This document shows, in pieces, positions 23,001-38,100 of a stretch of DNA of 64,000 nt. Source of the DNA: Erythrocercus mccallii. Taxonomy: Eukaryota; Chordata; Aves; Passeriformes; Dicruridae. The DNA is taken from positions 226,181-290,180 of the forward strand of contig VZRG01000376.1 of the NCBI GenBank assembly GCA_013397435.1, written 5' to 3'. The stretch's first letter is position 1, and every line of letters begins with the position of its first letter. Below the pieces are notes generated by a model. That model searched no databases. It was given only the letters and a program-made list of their open reading frames with translations, and had not been told where the DNA came from. The position numbers and the translations under genes were made by a program.

Positions 23001-25903
23001 ACAATAAATTCTGTGTAAATTCTATGCAAAAGCCCCTAGTGATTTTTTGCTGTAATGTTCTCCATAATATTACATAATTCATTGACACTGCATTGCTTTC
23101 CAATTACTCTGCTGAAGTACATTTGTCTGAAACATATGTCCAACCTTTTCAGCTGTGTGAGGGTTGTTCAGTACAATAATCTCCACCAGTTTAGTCAATT
23201 TAACAGTCCCCACTGATCTCTTCACTTAAAAGGTTTAAGGACTTGGAGCTTAGGATCCTCCTCACTGTTAGCAGCAGAAGCTCATTCAAAGCATTCTTTT
23301 ACTCTAGGTGAAACTAATCCCTTGTCAGAAAGTAAACAAAGAGGTTTGCATTTCATACAACTAAACAAACATACACAGAACAATGACAGAATAACAAAGC
23401 AAACCCATAAATAACAGTCCCAGAGGGCTTCACTCAGATTTCAGCTGAATACATAAGGACTCTCAAAATACCAAACTGGCCTAGACCCACAAAAGCAGCA
23501 TGACACAAATACAGCGCAAGGCTTAAATGACTGGCCACAGCTCTCTGGAATACACACATGAAATAATAACCAGGCAGAAGGTGTGTTTACTCAGGTCCTG
23601 GTAATAAAAGCACAGTTTGTATTGCATAAACATGTGAGCAAAGTAACATTTTTCCTTCAGGGATTACACTGTCTGTAAGGCATCTCATTTGTTGGACCTC
23701 CTTAACCTTGTTTCCTAAGATCATGGTCCATAAGCCAATTTTTACCTTTGTCTCTTGGTATTTTCTCATGTGACTGCACAAGAGCTTGGCAGTTTTTGAT
23801 ACATCAAGTAGCCTGCCCTGGAGGCTACAACATGGTTGAAGCACTAAGATGCAGTCTAATTTTGTAACAATAACAATAATAACCAAGAAAAAAAAAAAAA
23901 AAAGAAAAGAAAACCAAGCCAAACCAAAGGATTTCTAGACATCTAACCAGGTTTTACTGTATTCTTTGGGTTTTTTAGCTTCTACGATCAAAAGAGTACT
24001 GTGAATTGGGAGAGTGTATTTCATAGATTTCAGAGAGCTTTCCCAGATATGAGGCTTCTGGTAGTAGCAATCACTATAACTGCCTTTTAAATGTCTGAAA
24101 AACTCACTGCATTACATGTGAAAATAAATCAGAATAGACATCCTGACCTGACGTACAAACACTATCATAAACAACAATAACAAAAAAAGGCAGAATAAGT
24201 GATACTAATTCAGGGAAGTGACCTTACTCGCTGGATGCCTGGAATGGTGCCCCTTGGACTCCTGTAAGCCCGCAAGCTTTCAGACACAGCTGATAGCTGT
24301 TTTCCCAACGGGGTAAGACAAATCCAAAAATCAAACACTTAGGTTCTAGTATGGGTACACAAAAGGCATGAACATATGCAGAAAGAGAAAATGGATACAG
24401 GGGATTGCAAGGTCAAATTTCTGATACTTTCTCTCCTGAAAAGGCACAGATATAGCCCAAAAGCTGAAATACACTACTTGTGAACACAGCTGAACACAGG
24501 GACTTCAGGTAAGAAGACAAGTTGATTCATCTTTTAGCAGATATGGCAGGCACTTATGTACAAGCTACAGTGTTTTTTTCTGAACCAGATTCAAGCCAAA
24601 GAGAAGATATGCAGATGGGAAAAATAGAGATGGGCAAAAATTAAAATGCTTAGCTGAGTGGTTAAAAACCACTCTGTATGATGCAAAATACACAAACATT
24701 TTTCTAATGTAAATATCTATACTTTATTGGTAAATATTACACTATATTGCTCACTCTTTCACATAGTATCATGCTAATATTTCAATTAAGTAAGTTTTAA
24801 AGATATAGATTCATGACAATTTCCAATAAAAATAATTTTACCACCATGTCATGGGAAAAATAATGGAGGGACCCAAATTAACTTTTCATTCTAACAGTAA
24901 CACAAAAAAGTCAGAAATTCAGGTCAATAAAACAGTTTACAAGTTTATTTTCATTAGATGATAGAGTTAACTAATATTTTCACTAAATGTTGACATCTTC
25001 AAAAGTAACTGACTTTTTATATCAAAATACTAATTTACATACTAAACAAAATCTATGTATTTAACTTAAATAGAACCATATTTCACACTGGGAAGTGAAA
25101 TAAAGTATGTGTCTAATAAAATATTTAGTTCAACTTTAAGCATATTATATGCTTCCTTTTCAATTGGTTTTTGTTCACCCAGTCCTTGTTTTGTATGAGA
25201 AGCAGTTTCATAATACCCTCGATAACAATCTCTAAGATTCCTACAGAGCAATAAAAAGATTTCCCACAGCTGCAGCTATCAGCAAAAACATACCTATGAA
25301 TTAGACCATACTGAAGTGTGGCTCTATGTTGGTCTAAGCATTAAAAGGAGGGTAAATTTGTATTCTCCTACCCGTCCTATATTTCCCCACTTCCTCAAAA
25401 GATGACAATGAAAGTTGATCCATTCCTATTTAACTCGCAGTTGTGGCATCTGCCAGGCATGGATTCACAACTGAATCAATGCACAATAAATTGAGAATCA
25501 GAATTACAATGTGCAATTTTTAATTTCTAATCCTGTTATTTCTTGTTATCCACTGCAATTATGTTCCTGTTAGCCACTTAGTATTAGACATGCTTTGCAT
25601 TTAATTCCCTTTGGCCTACAGTGGACTTTGAATTTAATTCTTGTGATAGAAATACAATTGGATTTGTCGTGTAGTTCTACCATTCGAAAGAATCACACAC
25701 CTCAATTATAACAAACTTACAAGGTCTGCTACATGCAAGCCTGACACCCCTTGATCTACTCAGTGTTGGATTATATACATGTACGTGACCATGATGCTCT
25801 AAGACCTGTTTTATATGCTGAAAACACAGTTCATTATATTTCAAAAGCTGATCAATAGAACTTTTCATATAGAATTTTTTTTAATGACCTGTTGATTATA
25901 AGC
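17024..25903. other. unique non-coding sequence with small tandem repeats
   Basis: About 8.9 kb without a recognised gene or transposon. Small local duplications are visible: AACATAACATT twice at 17491-17512, GAGGCTTA twice near 18113-18129, AAGTTAGTATATA at 18305-18317 and 18320-18332, and an 18-bp unit at 20908-20941. Homopolymer runs include A12 at 19628-19639 and A16 at 23888-23903, the latter preceded by an AACAAT-rich stretch. The 111-codon minus-strand frame at 23587-23922 owes its hydrophobic start to translation of that A-rich run. Confidence 0.6.
20908..20941. repeat. 18-bp tandem duplication
   Basis: CACTCTCCTAATAATT occurs at 20908-20923 and again, identical, at 20926-20941, separated by TT. 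The perfect identity of the copies suggests a fairly recent slippage event. Confidence 0.92.
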
Positions 25904-26126
25904 TATAGTGACCGGTGACAGGACCTAAGGGAATGGCATGAATCTGTGTCAGGTTTAGGTGAGATACTAGGAAAAGATTTTTCACTCAGAGCATGGTTGG
26001 GCACTGGACAATTCTCTCAGACATATGGTGTGACTCTTGGGGTGTCCTGTGTAGGGTCAGAAGTTGGACTTCAATGATTCTAGTGAGTCACTTCCAACTC
26101 AGGATAATCTATGACTCTGTGATTAT
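25904..26126 (+). mobile_element. short CR1 3'-end fragment, plus strand
   Basis: This is the only CR1 here in plus orientation. It shows a run resembling the CR1 3' UTR: TTTTTCACTCAGAGCATGG, then GGCACTGGACAATT, GTCAGAAGTTGGACTTCAAT and TCACTTCCAACTCAGGATAAT. It ends in TCTATGACTCTGTGATT, a degenerate form of the ATTCTATGATT terminal repeat. Only about 220 bp remain and there is no ORF2. It is strongly diverged and therefore probably old, and it seems to belong to a different CR1 subfamily from the copies at 16.2 and 38.1 kb (GTTGGACTTCAATGATTCTAG with CCAACTCAGGAT). Confidence 0.8.
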
Positions 26127-29100
26127 TTTTAATCAGAGGATGCAAATCTCTGAAACAATCATCTCCATATAATCACACAAAGGAAAAGTCTTTGAATTTA
26201 TCTTTTTCAGCTTTTTAAAAAACTAATTATAGTCTAAAATATGGCAAAGAAATTTTGGAGACACAGTAATTGTATCAGCAATCTGCTTCAACAGCTTTGG
26301 AAACAGGCACATTATTTATATGCACAGGATTCAGTCCAGGTTTACCTATTTGCAGGCAAATTTCTTCCTGTTTTGTTAATATGTTTTTCAATAACTATTA
26401 GGTATTACATACAAGGTATCACTCCATGATGCCAGATTATCCCACATCGTGTCCCACTGTTTGTCTATACTTCTTTGCCTTTACCATCTTTCAAATGTGC
26501 CTTAGAATTGACTGTTCCCTAGATACTCTTTTATTGCATTTCTAAAGCACAGGCTCTAGAGGCTAGTGTGTTTTTCCCAGCATCTATTGATATTGAAAGC
26601 AATATGAAACATATCTTCAAGTCCATCCAGAGAATGAGAACATTTATGTGATAAGTCTTTGTGTACTTCAGTCTAAAAACCATCTACAAAAATGTGTCCT
26701 CTTTCCAAAAAGCTGGAAAGTCACCTCAAAAATAAGACTGCTGCTGTTCTTTTTCTGTACTGGGTTTTGCCAATCTGCCTCATGTCCCCAGAAAAGGCTT
26801 TATGGAGGAGCATTTTTTTTTTAGACCTTTTCCTTTGAGATTTTCTAGGAAGGAAAGGAAAATGCCTTGCCTCTTACTAAGAAGTCACAAATGAAATTAG
26901 CAATCCTTGGTGATGTTTCCCAAGGAATTTTTCACAGCACAATGTGGGTAAAGGCAGTCTCTTTAAGTGGGATGTTTTGCATAAAACTTGAAAAGGTTAT
27001 CAGTTTTAAATGTGACACAGAATGAGGACCACATTTTATGAAATGCTTTCATAGCTTTAAAGAATTGATGGAGTCCTTTTGACAGTGCTAAATACACTGG
27101 ATTATTTATATCCCTGACTTTACAAGCAGTCCATTAATAATAGCACCATGTTGTAACTGACCAAGTGCTAGTTGAGTTTCAGAGGGAACACTGCTCTTAC
27201 AGGTTTCTGACAGCACAGCCTGTCACCAGTAACTCTCCATATCTCTCATGCTGATGGACATCTCGTTGCAGCAAATCTGCTAACTGCACCTCTGGTATAC
27301 CAATACTCGGGGCAAAATGTCTCAGGAAGGCTAATCACAAGTTGTTTCTAAATGAAGACAGTGGCATTTGAAGAGGTAGAGAAAGTCATATAGTCAATGG
27401 CCCTACTCCCTTCCCTTTACATCCTCAATCTAAACACATCAGAAGACTAAAGGATGGGGAAAAGGGAATTTTAATCTTATTTTACCTCTGAAGAATCATG
27501 GAAAAGGAAGGTCAAGTAAATTGCCTGAGTCTGTATGAGAAGTTTGTAACAGTTTTTCAGGATCACAGCTCAGTGGCTCAATTAAAATGACTCAAGAAGC
27601 CAGTCTGTTTCAGTAAAACATGAAGTTCAGCCCTTTACCTTAGATACATTTGACACTATCTCAAAAATACAGAGCAATGTACTGTCTGATGTCCCTCAAT
27701 TTAGTTTGTGTGCATAACTAAGACCAGCAGCCAGAATCTTTGTGTTCTTTATTTTGTTAGAGTGGAGACACACAATTCCAGATCCCAACAGTAAGTTTAG
27801 AGTTCGTAATCACCTTAAATAATAATTAGTGCCTGGTTCCTTGTCCCAACAAAATGATACCCCACTTCAAGGCCACTCTCAAGAAGCAGGAAAGGATATT
27901 TTTTCAAACTATTGCAATAATGGCAGTTTCTGCAGGTGAACAGTGAGATGGAAGAAGGAGAAAAATGAGAAACATTCAAGTTTTGGACAGACAGTAAGAC
28001 CTGCTCTTGCATGAGAAACATGTATTTTCCAATCAGGCTGTTGAAGTGGAATAAAAAATCTAGAGTGGCTAAAAGCTCCAAAAAATGGCAAAAGTGCTGG
28101 GCCAGATTATCCATGGGCAGCTGGATGTTTCCAAGGTAACACAGCTATCCTGTCTGGTAGGACATTCTTCAGGTCTCACAATACCAAACAGTGTGAAAGG
28201 AAATCCCCACAGCCAGAGTTCAATGGGACGTCATGCACAGCTCTGTAATCTGTCCAGCAGACAGAGGGTCTCTATTTCCTACATGATGGAGCTTTCTTGA
28301 ATGTCTTGCATATCAATGACAGAGAAGCATTCAACAGAGGAGCATGCTGCACTGCACATTTTTCTGAAATGTCTCCCCTGTTTTCTGCATGTCCCTTATT
28401 CAAACAATTGAACAATGCAGAAGAAGGGCAGAGAAGATGCTAGTAACACAGACAGACCAGCCCGTGCACATGAGAAAAGCACAAAAGTACAGCAGTTTGT
28501 CTACAGCAGGTACCTACTTCTAAAAGGGGAGGAGGCTGGAAAAGGGAGGAAAGATGGGGAAGAGCAGAACAACGGTGCATATGATGTATATTGCTTTCTT
28601 CCGGAAAAGGTTGTATAGTTAAAATTTAGAAAAGAAATACAACCAAAATTGCTCTCTAAATTAAGAAATTGTGATCTAAATTAAGAAAATGGAAAAATGA
28701 TTGAAAAGTGGGAATTTAAAAAAAAAAAAACACCAAAACCTGGCTCTATTTTTCTAATCTAATGCTAGAAAATGCTTTCTACCTAGAGCTAGGCTTCAAG
28801 TATGTAATAACTTCAGTTTCTTCAAATCATTAGCTTTGTCTCATCAGTCTCATGGCCGCTTCACTCTAATTTAGCTGTAACATCAGTGCCTGGCAATAAA
28901 ACATCCTGCTAAGCATATGGTGCCGCAATATTCCAAGTCTACAAACTTCTAACATTTCCATGCCCTTTCATGTTGGGGTGGAAAAAAGTTCATTAGATAA
29001 GTCTAAAGATAATATCCTTTCCAAAATATCTGTTCTCAGGACAGCATGTAAGGGTTGTAGTGGGAAAAAGTGGTAAGATGAATAGAGAAAGCTGAATGCC

Positions 29101-32100
29101 ATCTGGATAGGTTTGTACTATTCCATCAACACAAACTTTATTGATAATAATGTAGCAAATAGGTTTAGACTGAGAGGAAGTGGTGGATTTTTTTTCTTCC
29201 AAAAAGATTCAAAGTGCTCTCAGAGATCAAAGTGTTTATTTTTCTAGATAGATTTTTTTACTTTTGAATTCCTAGTGTGATAATATGCAACAAATTAGAA
29301 TTTTCAGGCCTAAATTAAAATACATGAGAGTGATCAAAAGTGAGATAAAAATCTTTACTGATTATTCTGGGCAGTTTTGTTGCATGCACTGAATTATGTG
29401 AAAAAAACATGCCTGGAGCAGTGCCAGCAAACTTCCCACATAGATGTTGGAAAGCTTTTTACCATTTAAATAAAACTGCCTGTTCATATAGTGCAGAACA
29501 TAAAAACCATCTACTGAAAAAAAATTATACTGTTTCATTTATCTATTAATGCTACATTTTTAAAAACGGATCCTGTCTTTAAAGGTGGGCATATTAGGCC
29601 ATGACTAAGACATATATTCTATGTGCAATTCCAACTATATTTAATACAAAGAAAAAGTTTAACTCTACAGCTTAAGAAATATACTTTGAAAGCACACTAA
29701 AATAAGGAAAATATGCTATAAAAACACAACTTGCACAAGCTATTTGCAGATGGAGAGGGGAAAAATATTTGATCTAGGTCATTAATCTAAAATACTTTTC
29801 ATAAGTGCTGAAGAAAAATGGATGTAAGTTCCGAGAAGGAAAAAAACAGCAAGAGAGATATTCAGTAACCTGAAAAATATCATGGATTTGTTCTGTAGTG
29901 CTATATTGTCATTAATAAGCCTAAAAAAGAAATTGAGCCCTTAGACTTTATTTTTTTGGATTCAGGAGAGATAAAAAGCCCAGAACCTATCATTTCATAT
30001 TTTGGTCTGTATTTATGGCATACAAAACAACAAAACCCTCTCATTGCTCCTGGATCGTCAAAGGCCCTCTAAGGAGAAGCAACCTAAGAGAACAAGTCTG
30101 TTCATAAGTTTCAAAGAAGGGAAAAAATTGACAGTTGAAATCACTGAAAGATGTTTCTAATTCCTAATTATAAATTCCTCACCTTGCTGCATATACTGTT
30201 CTTTATACAATACTATTTGTGGCAGTACATATGAGTTTTATATTTTACTTCTTTTTCTAGACACAGATACCCATTGGCAGAGTGAAACTGCAAGTCAGTA
30301 GCTAAGAAAGTCGATAAATCATAGATCCATGCTGACTACTTTTTCTGCCTTTTTTCTGACACTGTCTTGCATTTATTCTCCCTCTCCTAGAAAAAAAGAA
30401 GACTAGCTATTTTGCTTAGCAGTCATTCCAGCACTTTTTAATTACCAACAACACTGAAAATAAAGTACAAGTCATAGCAGCCTGTTTATTGCTGTGGCTT
30501 TGGTCCTTGGCAATAAACAGAAAGCTTACTATCTTTTGGAGCTCTTCAAGACCCACTTAATGTCAGTTGCAATTTTTCCATCTAGAAAGAAGAGTATCAG
30601 ATATTTAATCTGATATTAAAAAAAATGCACCATAGCAAGTGCAAATAGTAAGGGCAAATAAATTCTAACGCTTCCAACAATGTGTTTAGTATTGGAAGAA
30701 TATTGGAAATAGAAGTTCTGATAATTGTGGGGAAGTTAAAAAAACACTATCTGTTTTTAATACCATACCTTTAGTATTTCTAATTTCAACAACTACAAAT
30801 AGCAGAACAGAGATTTTTGTTAAGTAAATGTATCATAGAAACTAATTACAGAATAATGTATTTGTGGACCTATGTAGCTATGGTCAATGCTGGCCAAGGC
30901 ACTTCATACAATTTATAATTTAGATACAATACTGTTATCAAATTCCAGCATTTCTAAGACTGACAGAGTTAAACATTAAAGCCTTAAAATTTTAAATCAG
31001 AAAGATAGTGACACCAAAATATAACTTTTTTTGTAAAAAGGATAGTGATGCTTTATAATTTAATGTGTATTTGATTAAAATCCAACAACAAGTAATTCTT
31101 GGGATACTAAATCTTGGAACATATATTGATATGATTTCATATGAAATTCTATATTTAAAATACTCAGAAAAGGTTCTAAGGAATTTATCTTACATATTTC
31201 CACCAGTTTTCCTATAGAGCAGTATTTTTTTTTTTGTAGTGTATCCTTTACACAGTGGCAAAGCTTTGGGGGCTCATAGCCTTTGAAAACACTGACAATC
31301 TGAAGAAAAGATATCAGCCTTTATCATCAATCCTTCCTTTAAGATATGGAAAAGGCCATTCATTCTGAATACTTGCAAGAGTGCTACCCTTATACCATAA
31401 GTGGTAAAACTCTCATTGTTATTATTATTACCACAGCAGGACTTAAAATGGAAATGTCCTCTGTACCCTACAAAGCCCAAGAATGTCAATTTTCAGACTA
31501 TGAAGGAAGCTCAAATTTGTTGAAGTATTTTACCCTTCTATCTCTTAAAAACCCAAGATTGTGCACAAAATTTTAGCTTTTCTTAAAACAGGTAGAAGCA
31601 AGAAAGGAGAGGGATATAAAGAGAATTATATGCCTTCTTGTCACTGCTCTGAACAAAGGAAGACAAGTAATAGTTTATATGAAACAAGTTTTAATTTTTG
31701 TTTAATTAGCAAGTTGAGAAACACAGAGTTCCATCTGTTTTGCTAGGGCTTGCAATAAATACTACTTCTTGGAATTGTGGGTCTAAAAACAAATTCACTC
31801 ATTCTGCTGCAATACCCACCTAATGCCATAGACTGTATTTTGACCTAGAAGAAACACTGCACATCCTACTGTTTTATATGGGTCCCAGGCAGTTTTTGCT
31901 TTAAGCAAGGGAGGTTTGGAGCCAGCTGATATTTGGAAAGATAAATTCCACACAAGCCCTTTGACAATGATCTGCATTTCCTGCCCTCTGTAAGTCATCC
32001 TTGGCTAACAGACTGTGGCACCTTCTGCATCAAACAGTAAAGCAGGAGATCTTAAGAGAATTCTAGTCCAAGCGGCTCACTTCAAAAACAGGACTTTTGA

Positions 32101-35100
32101 AATATCTGGGATATTGAGAAAAGGTTCAAAATTAGATTTTCAGGAGAGTTGTTTTTTTTTTTTTCTTATTAAAGTATTAGTAGGCCACTATAAACCCAGA
32201 CTTAAAATCTGGAGTCAGTGTAATTTTCTACTCTGTAACAGACACTGACCAGTTCTTCTCCTCTTTCTGGACTATAACTGCCTAACTTCTTTACTAGAGG
32301 TCCTTGGATCCTGCAGTTACACACACTTGTTTTCTTCAGAAAAAAAACCAGTCATTGTTTCTCAGACCTGGTGAAATATTTTTCAGACAGCTGCTTATCT
32401 AAATCCACTGCATTTGTTTGCTACAAACTGCCCAACCCCACTGCTCTAGACGCAAATCATTAAAGAGTTTAAGAACCTAGTAGAGCCATACCTCACTGCG
32501 CAGGTCATAGCATTTGTAAGCTGCTGTAGATCAGTACTATAACCATCACAGGTTGTTTGAAATAGCGAAAAAAAATGCTTCAGTTGTCAGCTCTTTCTAG
32601 TCCCACTTGAGGGAAAGCTTACTTTTCAGAGACAGAGGACAAAAGGTGAGTTGCCTCTCAAGCTGTTCTATCTGATATATACTACTAGTTATACTGTATT
32701 TTTAATTGCATTATTTAACTGTATTTTTATTCAGTGGCTGCACTGGCAAAATTTACCATCTTCTTCAGTATGGAATTAAACAGCATGTCAGAAGAAAGAA
32801 AATTGGGGTGGATTTTAACTTTCAGTCCTGTGTGGTGAAATCCATAACTATTTTTACAATGAGGCTTTAATAAGAGAGATAATGTTCATTTTCCATATCT
32901 AAACTGCCCCTTATACATAGTTTGTTCAATACATTGTTACTTGAAATCTGCAGATATATCTCTCCTAATCACTTTAGAAAAGTGAAAAGTTACACTGAAT
33001 TTCAGAAAAATATGTTAACTTTCATTTTTACAAACTTGAGTGAATTCCTTCAACAAAGCAGAAGTCTTTGAATTTAGTATCACTGAAGATTAGACAAGAT
33101 GTACAAAAATTGAAGTTTTCCTGTAAAATTTGTTCTTCAAATTGACCCCTATAGCACTTCTTTTTATCCAGAAAAAGGACAATAAAGCAGTTATAGGGCT
33201 GACAATTTTCATACATGCAGTTTTTCAAGCATACACCATTATTTATTGTCAAGACTGATCTCTTGATATGTAAACTTTGATATAATTTTATTTGCTCTCT
33301 CAATTCTTGACAGATAGGATTACATCAAAAGTATTTTGAAAATTAAGCAGACTGAAGCTTTCTTCAGCAATGTAATAAAGTAAACATATCGTAGAAACGG
33401 TATTCAAATTTAAAGCAATTCTACTACAAAGAGAACTGAACAGTATTTTTAGATGTATTCATTAATGGAAGATGGATATAAAAGCCAAAACTACATCTGT
33501 TCTTCATTGGAAATGCCAGTCTTACTATGTTTATATGCATATTTCATATAAAAATCAGTGAATGGTGTTTATTTCAGTATAAAAGAGTCATTTTACCATA
33601 TCTGTATCATACTCTTTAAAATAAAATTATGCAAGAAGGGATCATACAACCACACATCAAATCTTGCTACCCCAAATTTTCATGAAGAATAACCTATTCA
33701 TCCTTAGATTTTCAACAGGAAAAAATATGAGCTAATTTTAAAAACAAACCAAATAATTACTGTAAATAAATCTGATTTGACCAAAAGTCAGCACCAAAAA
33801 AAAAATTGAAGATAAGCATCCTCAGTTGCTCATATAATCTTTGAAACAAATGTTTTTACAGTAGTTTATATCCTTTAACAGTAGACAAAAAAAAGGCTGG
33901 TGTATATGTCAGCAAGTTTAGAAGTCTGGGTAGAGCTTCACAGTACAAATATAGAATATCACGTGAGATGAACATTGCCCTGAAAGTGAAGGTAAAATAT
34001 TTATATTGGAAAGATGAGTGCTCAGAGGATCCAAAAACACTGAAAAAAGAGGGGAATCTCTATTTCCTTTGATCTTTAATCCAAATTTATTTTTGAAAAG
34101 AGAAAAAATAGAGATGTACCTTCACTTAGCAAAAAATGTGTCTTAGCTGTGCTCATCATTTATAAAATTTATATAATTGAAATGATTTTTAACTCTCACA
34201 CATTACGCACAGACAGGTATGCACAACAAATAAAATAACGTCAACAAACCTGCTAGGTTTCTCATGGACAGATAAATTCACTGCTAAATTTTCTGAAGAA
34301 CCTCAAACCTTAGTTTATGTAAAATCTTCAGAGCTGTAATTAAATCTTGTCAGGAAGTAATATAACACTGTTATTTGTAAGGAATTAGATGGGAGAAAAT
34401 AATGGGTTTTACTCACTGGTTTTGCGCAAATGTGAGGTGAAAATCATAGCTAACATGTCTGGTTTTCTCAAATATGCAGAACATACGGAATGAAAAAGTT
34501 CTTATTATTTCTTCAGTAGATTATACGATCCAGTCATACTGTACTGTATCAGCTGCTATCTGAATATACATTTTTGTCATGTTCTATGAGATGTTAAAAG
34601 TACTGTAACTATATCAGAACTGTAAGTGGAATAACAGCAGACTAAATGGTGATAAAGCAGCTGGTACACAAAATGAGTGGGACTTAGATTTGAAAATACC
34701 CATCTCCTTTTTTGTGTGTGAGAGAAATGTAATCCAATTTGTGATTTGGATCTCTGATGCTGCAGCTGCCATAGGAAAGCTTCCAGCATATTCTTCAGCC
34801 ACACTACTCTGCATTTTAGCTTCTCAAGATTGAAATGAATGGTAATTGTCTTCTTGGTAAAATCTTCTCTTTAGTAAAAATAATTCAGTTCTCTAAGTTT
34901 TTCCTTTTAAAGGAACAGTGATCTTTAAAAGAACTAACTTCAGCCAGCCCTTTGCCCAATTGCAGAGATCTAGGAAATTTGTTACAATTTTGCTTGGTGA
35001 AGAGAGAATTACCAGAAATTCTTTTGTTGGTGCTGAGTTGCCAAAAGCAAACACATTTGGTCTTGAATTATTGGTCAACACACCTCATTCCCATGTTCTA

Positions 35101-38100
35101 GCTACATTTGGGGAAAAAAAAAACCAGACTAAATGTGATTTTCAAATGTTACAGGTGCTTAATTGCACACTAATTAAAATTTCCTTTCAGTTGCTTAATT
35201 GCAGATTTAGACTTAGATATAGTGTCATTCTTGCTTTTCTAGAGAAAGCTGTGACCCAAAACAAAAATCATGACAGTATCTCCTAGAGCATCTGGCCCTT
35301 GGATTTTCACCTTACAGCTCTGAAATCCTTCTTCATTGATGGTAGATGGTTCAGCTAGTAGATTTTTTTATTGCAACTGAAATCAAGAATTTAAAAGCAG
35401 TTTTCTGAAATCTGTCATTCTCAGAATAAATCAGAGAGAGGAATCATGCTAACAAACTTATCAGCTCTTTACTATATGCAGCTTGTTTAAGGTCAGAGGT
35501 CTCCAACAGGTAGAAGTCTTTAAGTGAAGTTTGCTCCACTTAGATAATAAATGAGAATGATGAGAAAGAATTGCCTGGACAGTCCATTGTTTTCTGGAGA
35601 AAAGGAAGGTAAGCTCTCTCTCTCTGATCAGATTTCTATACAGCCTTACCCAGTGATATTCTAAAAGCAGTTAAAAAGCTGAAGAATAAAAAAAGTTCTA
35701 TTTATAGAGCTCCCAACTAATCAGATAGCATGGAAAACAAATCCTGAAATATGCAAGCATTTCATATAAATCATATTCCTACCTACAGGAGTAGAGGTGT
35801 GATAAAAGACCAGCACACAAGGCTGGAGTCCTTCCTGGACTCTATTTCAATGACATATCAAGCGCTTCAGCTGTAGTTCCACCCTCATATTAGAATTTCA
35901 TTAGTTTATTATTTTATTCAGATGCCGCAAAATAGTCAGCCTTTGGCTGATTGTACGTATGCAAAGCAAGACTAGATTGCCATACCCTCAAATTTGTCTG
36001 GAAAAACACAAAATATTTTACGAATAGTGTCAGTAATTAAATAATACTCAACACCATATTTAAGTGGTCTGTGACAGCTAATGACAGCTGCATAGCTGTA
36101 AGAGCTCATGCTTTCTCAGAGATATTTTTAAACTCTGGCTGCTGAAATCCCTCAAAATTACAAAATTCCCTCCTACTCTTAAAAATTCTTTCAGTGTTCC
36201 AAAGATTTCTGATGCCCTGCCATTTATAACAGATTCCAAAGTGCTATTTTTTATAGTCAAATATATGTATATGCACAAAAGCATATATTCAAATTCATGT
36301 ATATACACTTGACTTATATATATTTAAAGGGCAAAAAATAATCCAGTGGAAAAGTAAATGTATAGGTACTGTGAGAGATTTCTCAAGTGAATTTCTCAAA
36401 TTTTGCAGGGTAAAGATTTATCAAGACATTTCAAAATAAATGTCAGGAAAAATCAGTCTTCTATAGTATCATCTCACAAACATGCTGAAGTACTGGCATA
36501 CTTCATGTGGTTTACCATAAAATACAAAATATGTATTTTTTTAAAAAAGTCAGAGCTCTTGAAAGCATAAATGGATTCATTTACCATTGACCTAGAAAGT
36601 CTCCAAAATATTTCTGTTAAGTGTCACAACATCGTTATGGCACTCCCTTAAAAAAGCTCCAAACCAATCAAACAATTAAAATGCACAAGTAGTCTTGTGG
36701 TGAAGGCAGAAAATATTTGAGAGCAGCAGTGTTTCTCTATGCTACTAAACCTAGTGACCACACAAACTGAGCTACAGGTACACCTGCAAGCACCACTTCT
36801 ATAAAAAGGTATCTGACAACTGATGGAATAACAACTTTACTGATGTCACTTGACAGAAAATTTTTACCATAAACTGGATAGGTAGCAAATTTACAGTCAA
36901 ACTTTAGTCCTGTGAAGATTCATAGATGCTTAGAGTAAAGGATTAGAATAAATACCTAGAAATCAATAGTCTGTCATATAGACAGGGGTTTTTTTAAATT
37001 TTTTTGCAGTGTTAGGATCTTTTTCAAGTTAGTAAAATAAATTATTTTATTACAGAAATGGACAGATAACTCATTCTTTTAATTTTTATTTTACAAGCGA
37101 TAAATAAGAACATGGATTTTTCCAGGAGCATTTTCTTTGTACTTCTGAATTGCCTTTTCTCCTTAAATTCTTAAAATACACTAAGTATAATATTGTTCTA
37201 ATAAATACATTCACAATTACTCTAGAGACAGAGTCACAGATCATGCATGGAGTCATGATGATTTAATTTAGTAATTCTGATTGACTGGAAGAGTGCAAAC
37301 TGCTCTTTCCCCAGAAGGTTGTTTGAAGAGATAAATTCTCAGTACAGCCCACTGAACATAAATGCAAACAGGATCAGGAGCTGGTGTTAGAGGCTATAAT
37401 GTACATCAGATTTCCCTCTTTATAAACGAGAGCAAAGAGCTGATGCAAATTGCAGCAAAATATAGACTACTGGGGGGAACATATATTTTCCCTTTATTCT
37501 CTATTTTTAGCAATAACATGTAAAAGTTCTTACAGATAAATATTGCATTTAAGTAGAAGATGCCTATATAAAGAGGGAAGGGCAATTAAAACTAGATAAT
37601 CCAATGAACTCTTCCACTTGCTGAATAAAAAAGATTGCTATTTTACAAAGATTAAATTTGACACTAATACATTACTGATAGTTCTTTGCTTCCAGAGGTT
37701 TAAGCTTCCCTCTAAAAATTGCCTTGGAATGATAAAAAAATCTTAAGTAATGGAAGAAGAGTTGGTTTATGAATCTCCTCACAAGCCAAAAGAGAGAGAG
37801 AGAATGAAACTGCTCAAATCTGAAACTTGGCAGTGGAGTTGGGCTGCTCAAAAGAGGGAATCCTACAATATTCCCAGTCTAAGGAGATGAACATACACAC
37901 TACTGTAATGTGATTTATTTGAGACACAAATGTTGAAGTTGACAGCTTTACTTCAAGCAACAGATTCTGTATATGCTTATTTAGTGTAAGTTACTAATTT
38001 CATTCTTTTGCTAAGCACAGTTTCAGCAGATATTTAGCTTTATGGTTCACTTCCTCACAGTGCTAGCCAATCTATCCAAGGTTTCAGGTCAACGGCGCAA

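Noticed and set aside
23587..23922. Minus-strand 111-codon frame with a hydrophobic start
   Set aside because: The phenylalanine-rich N-terminus is translation of the A16 run read on the other strand; the rest is unrecognisable.
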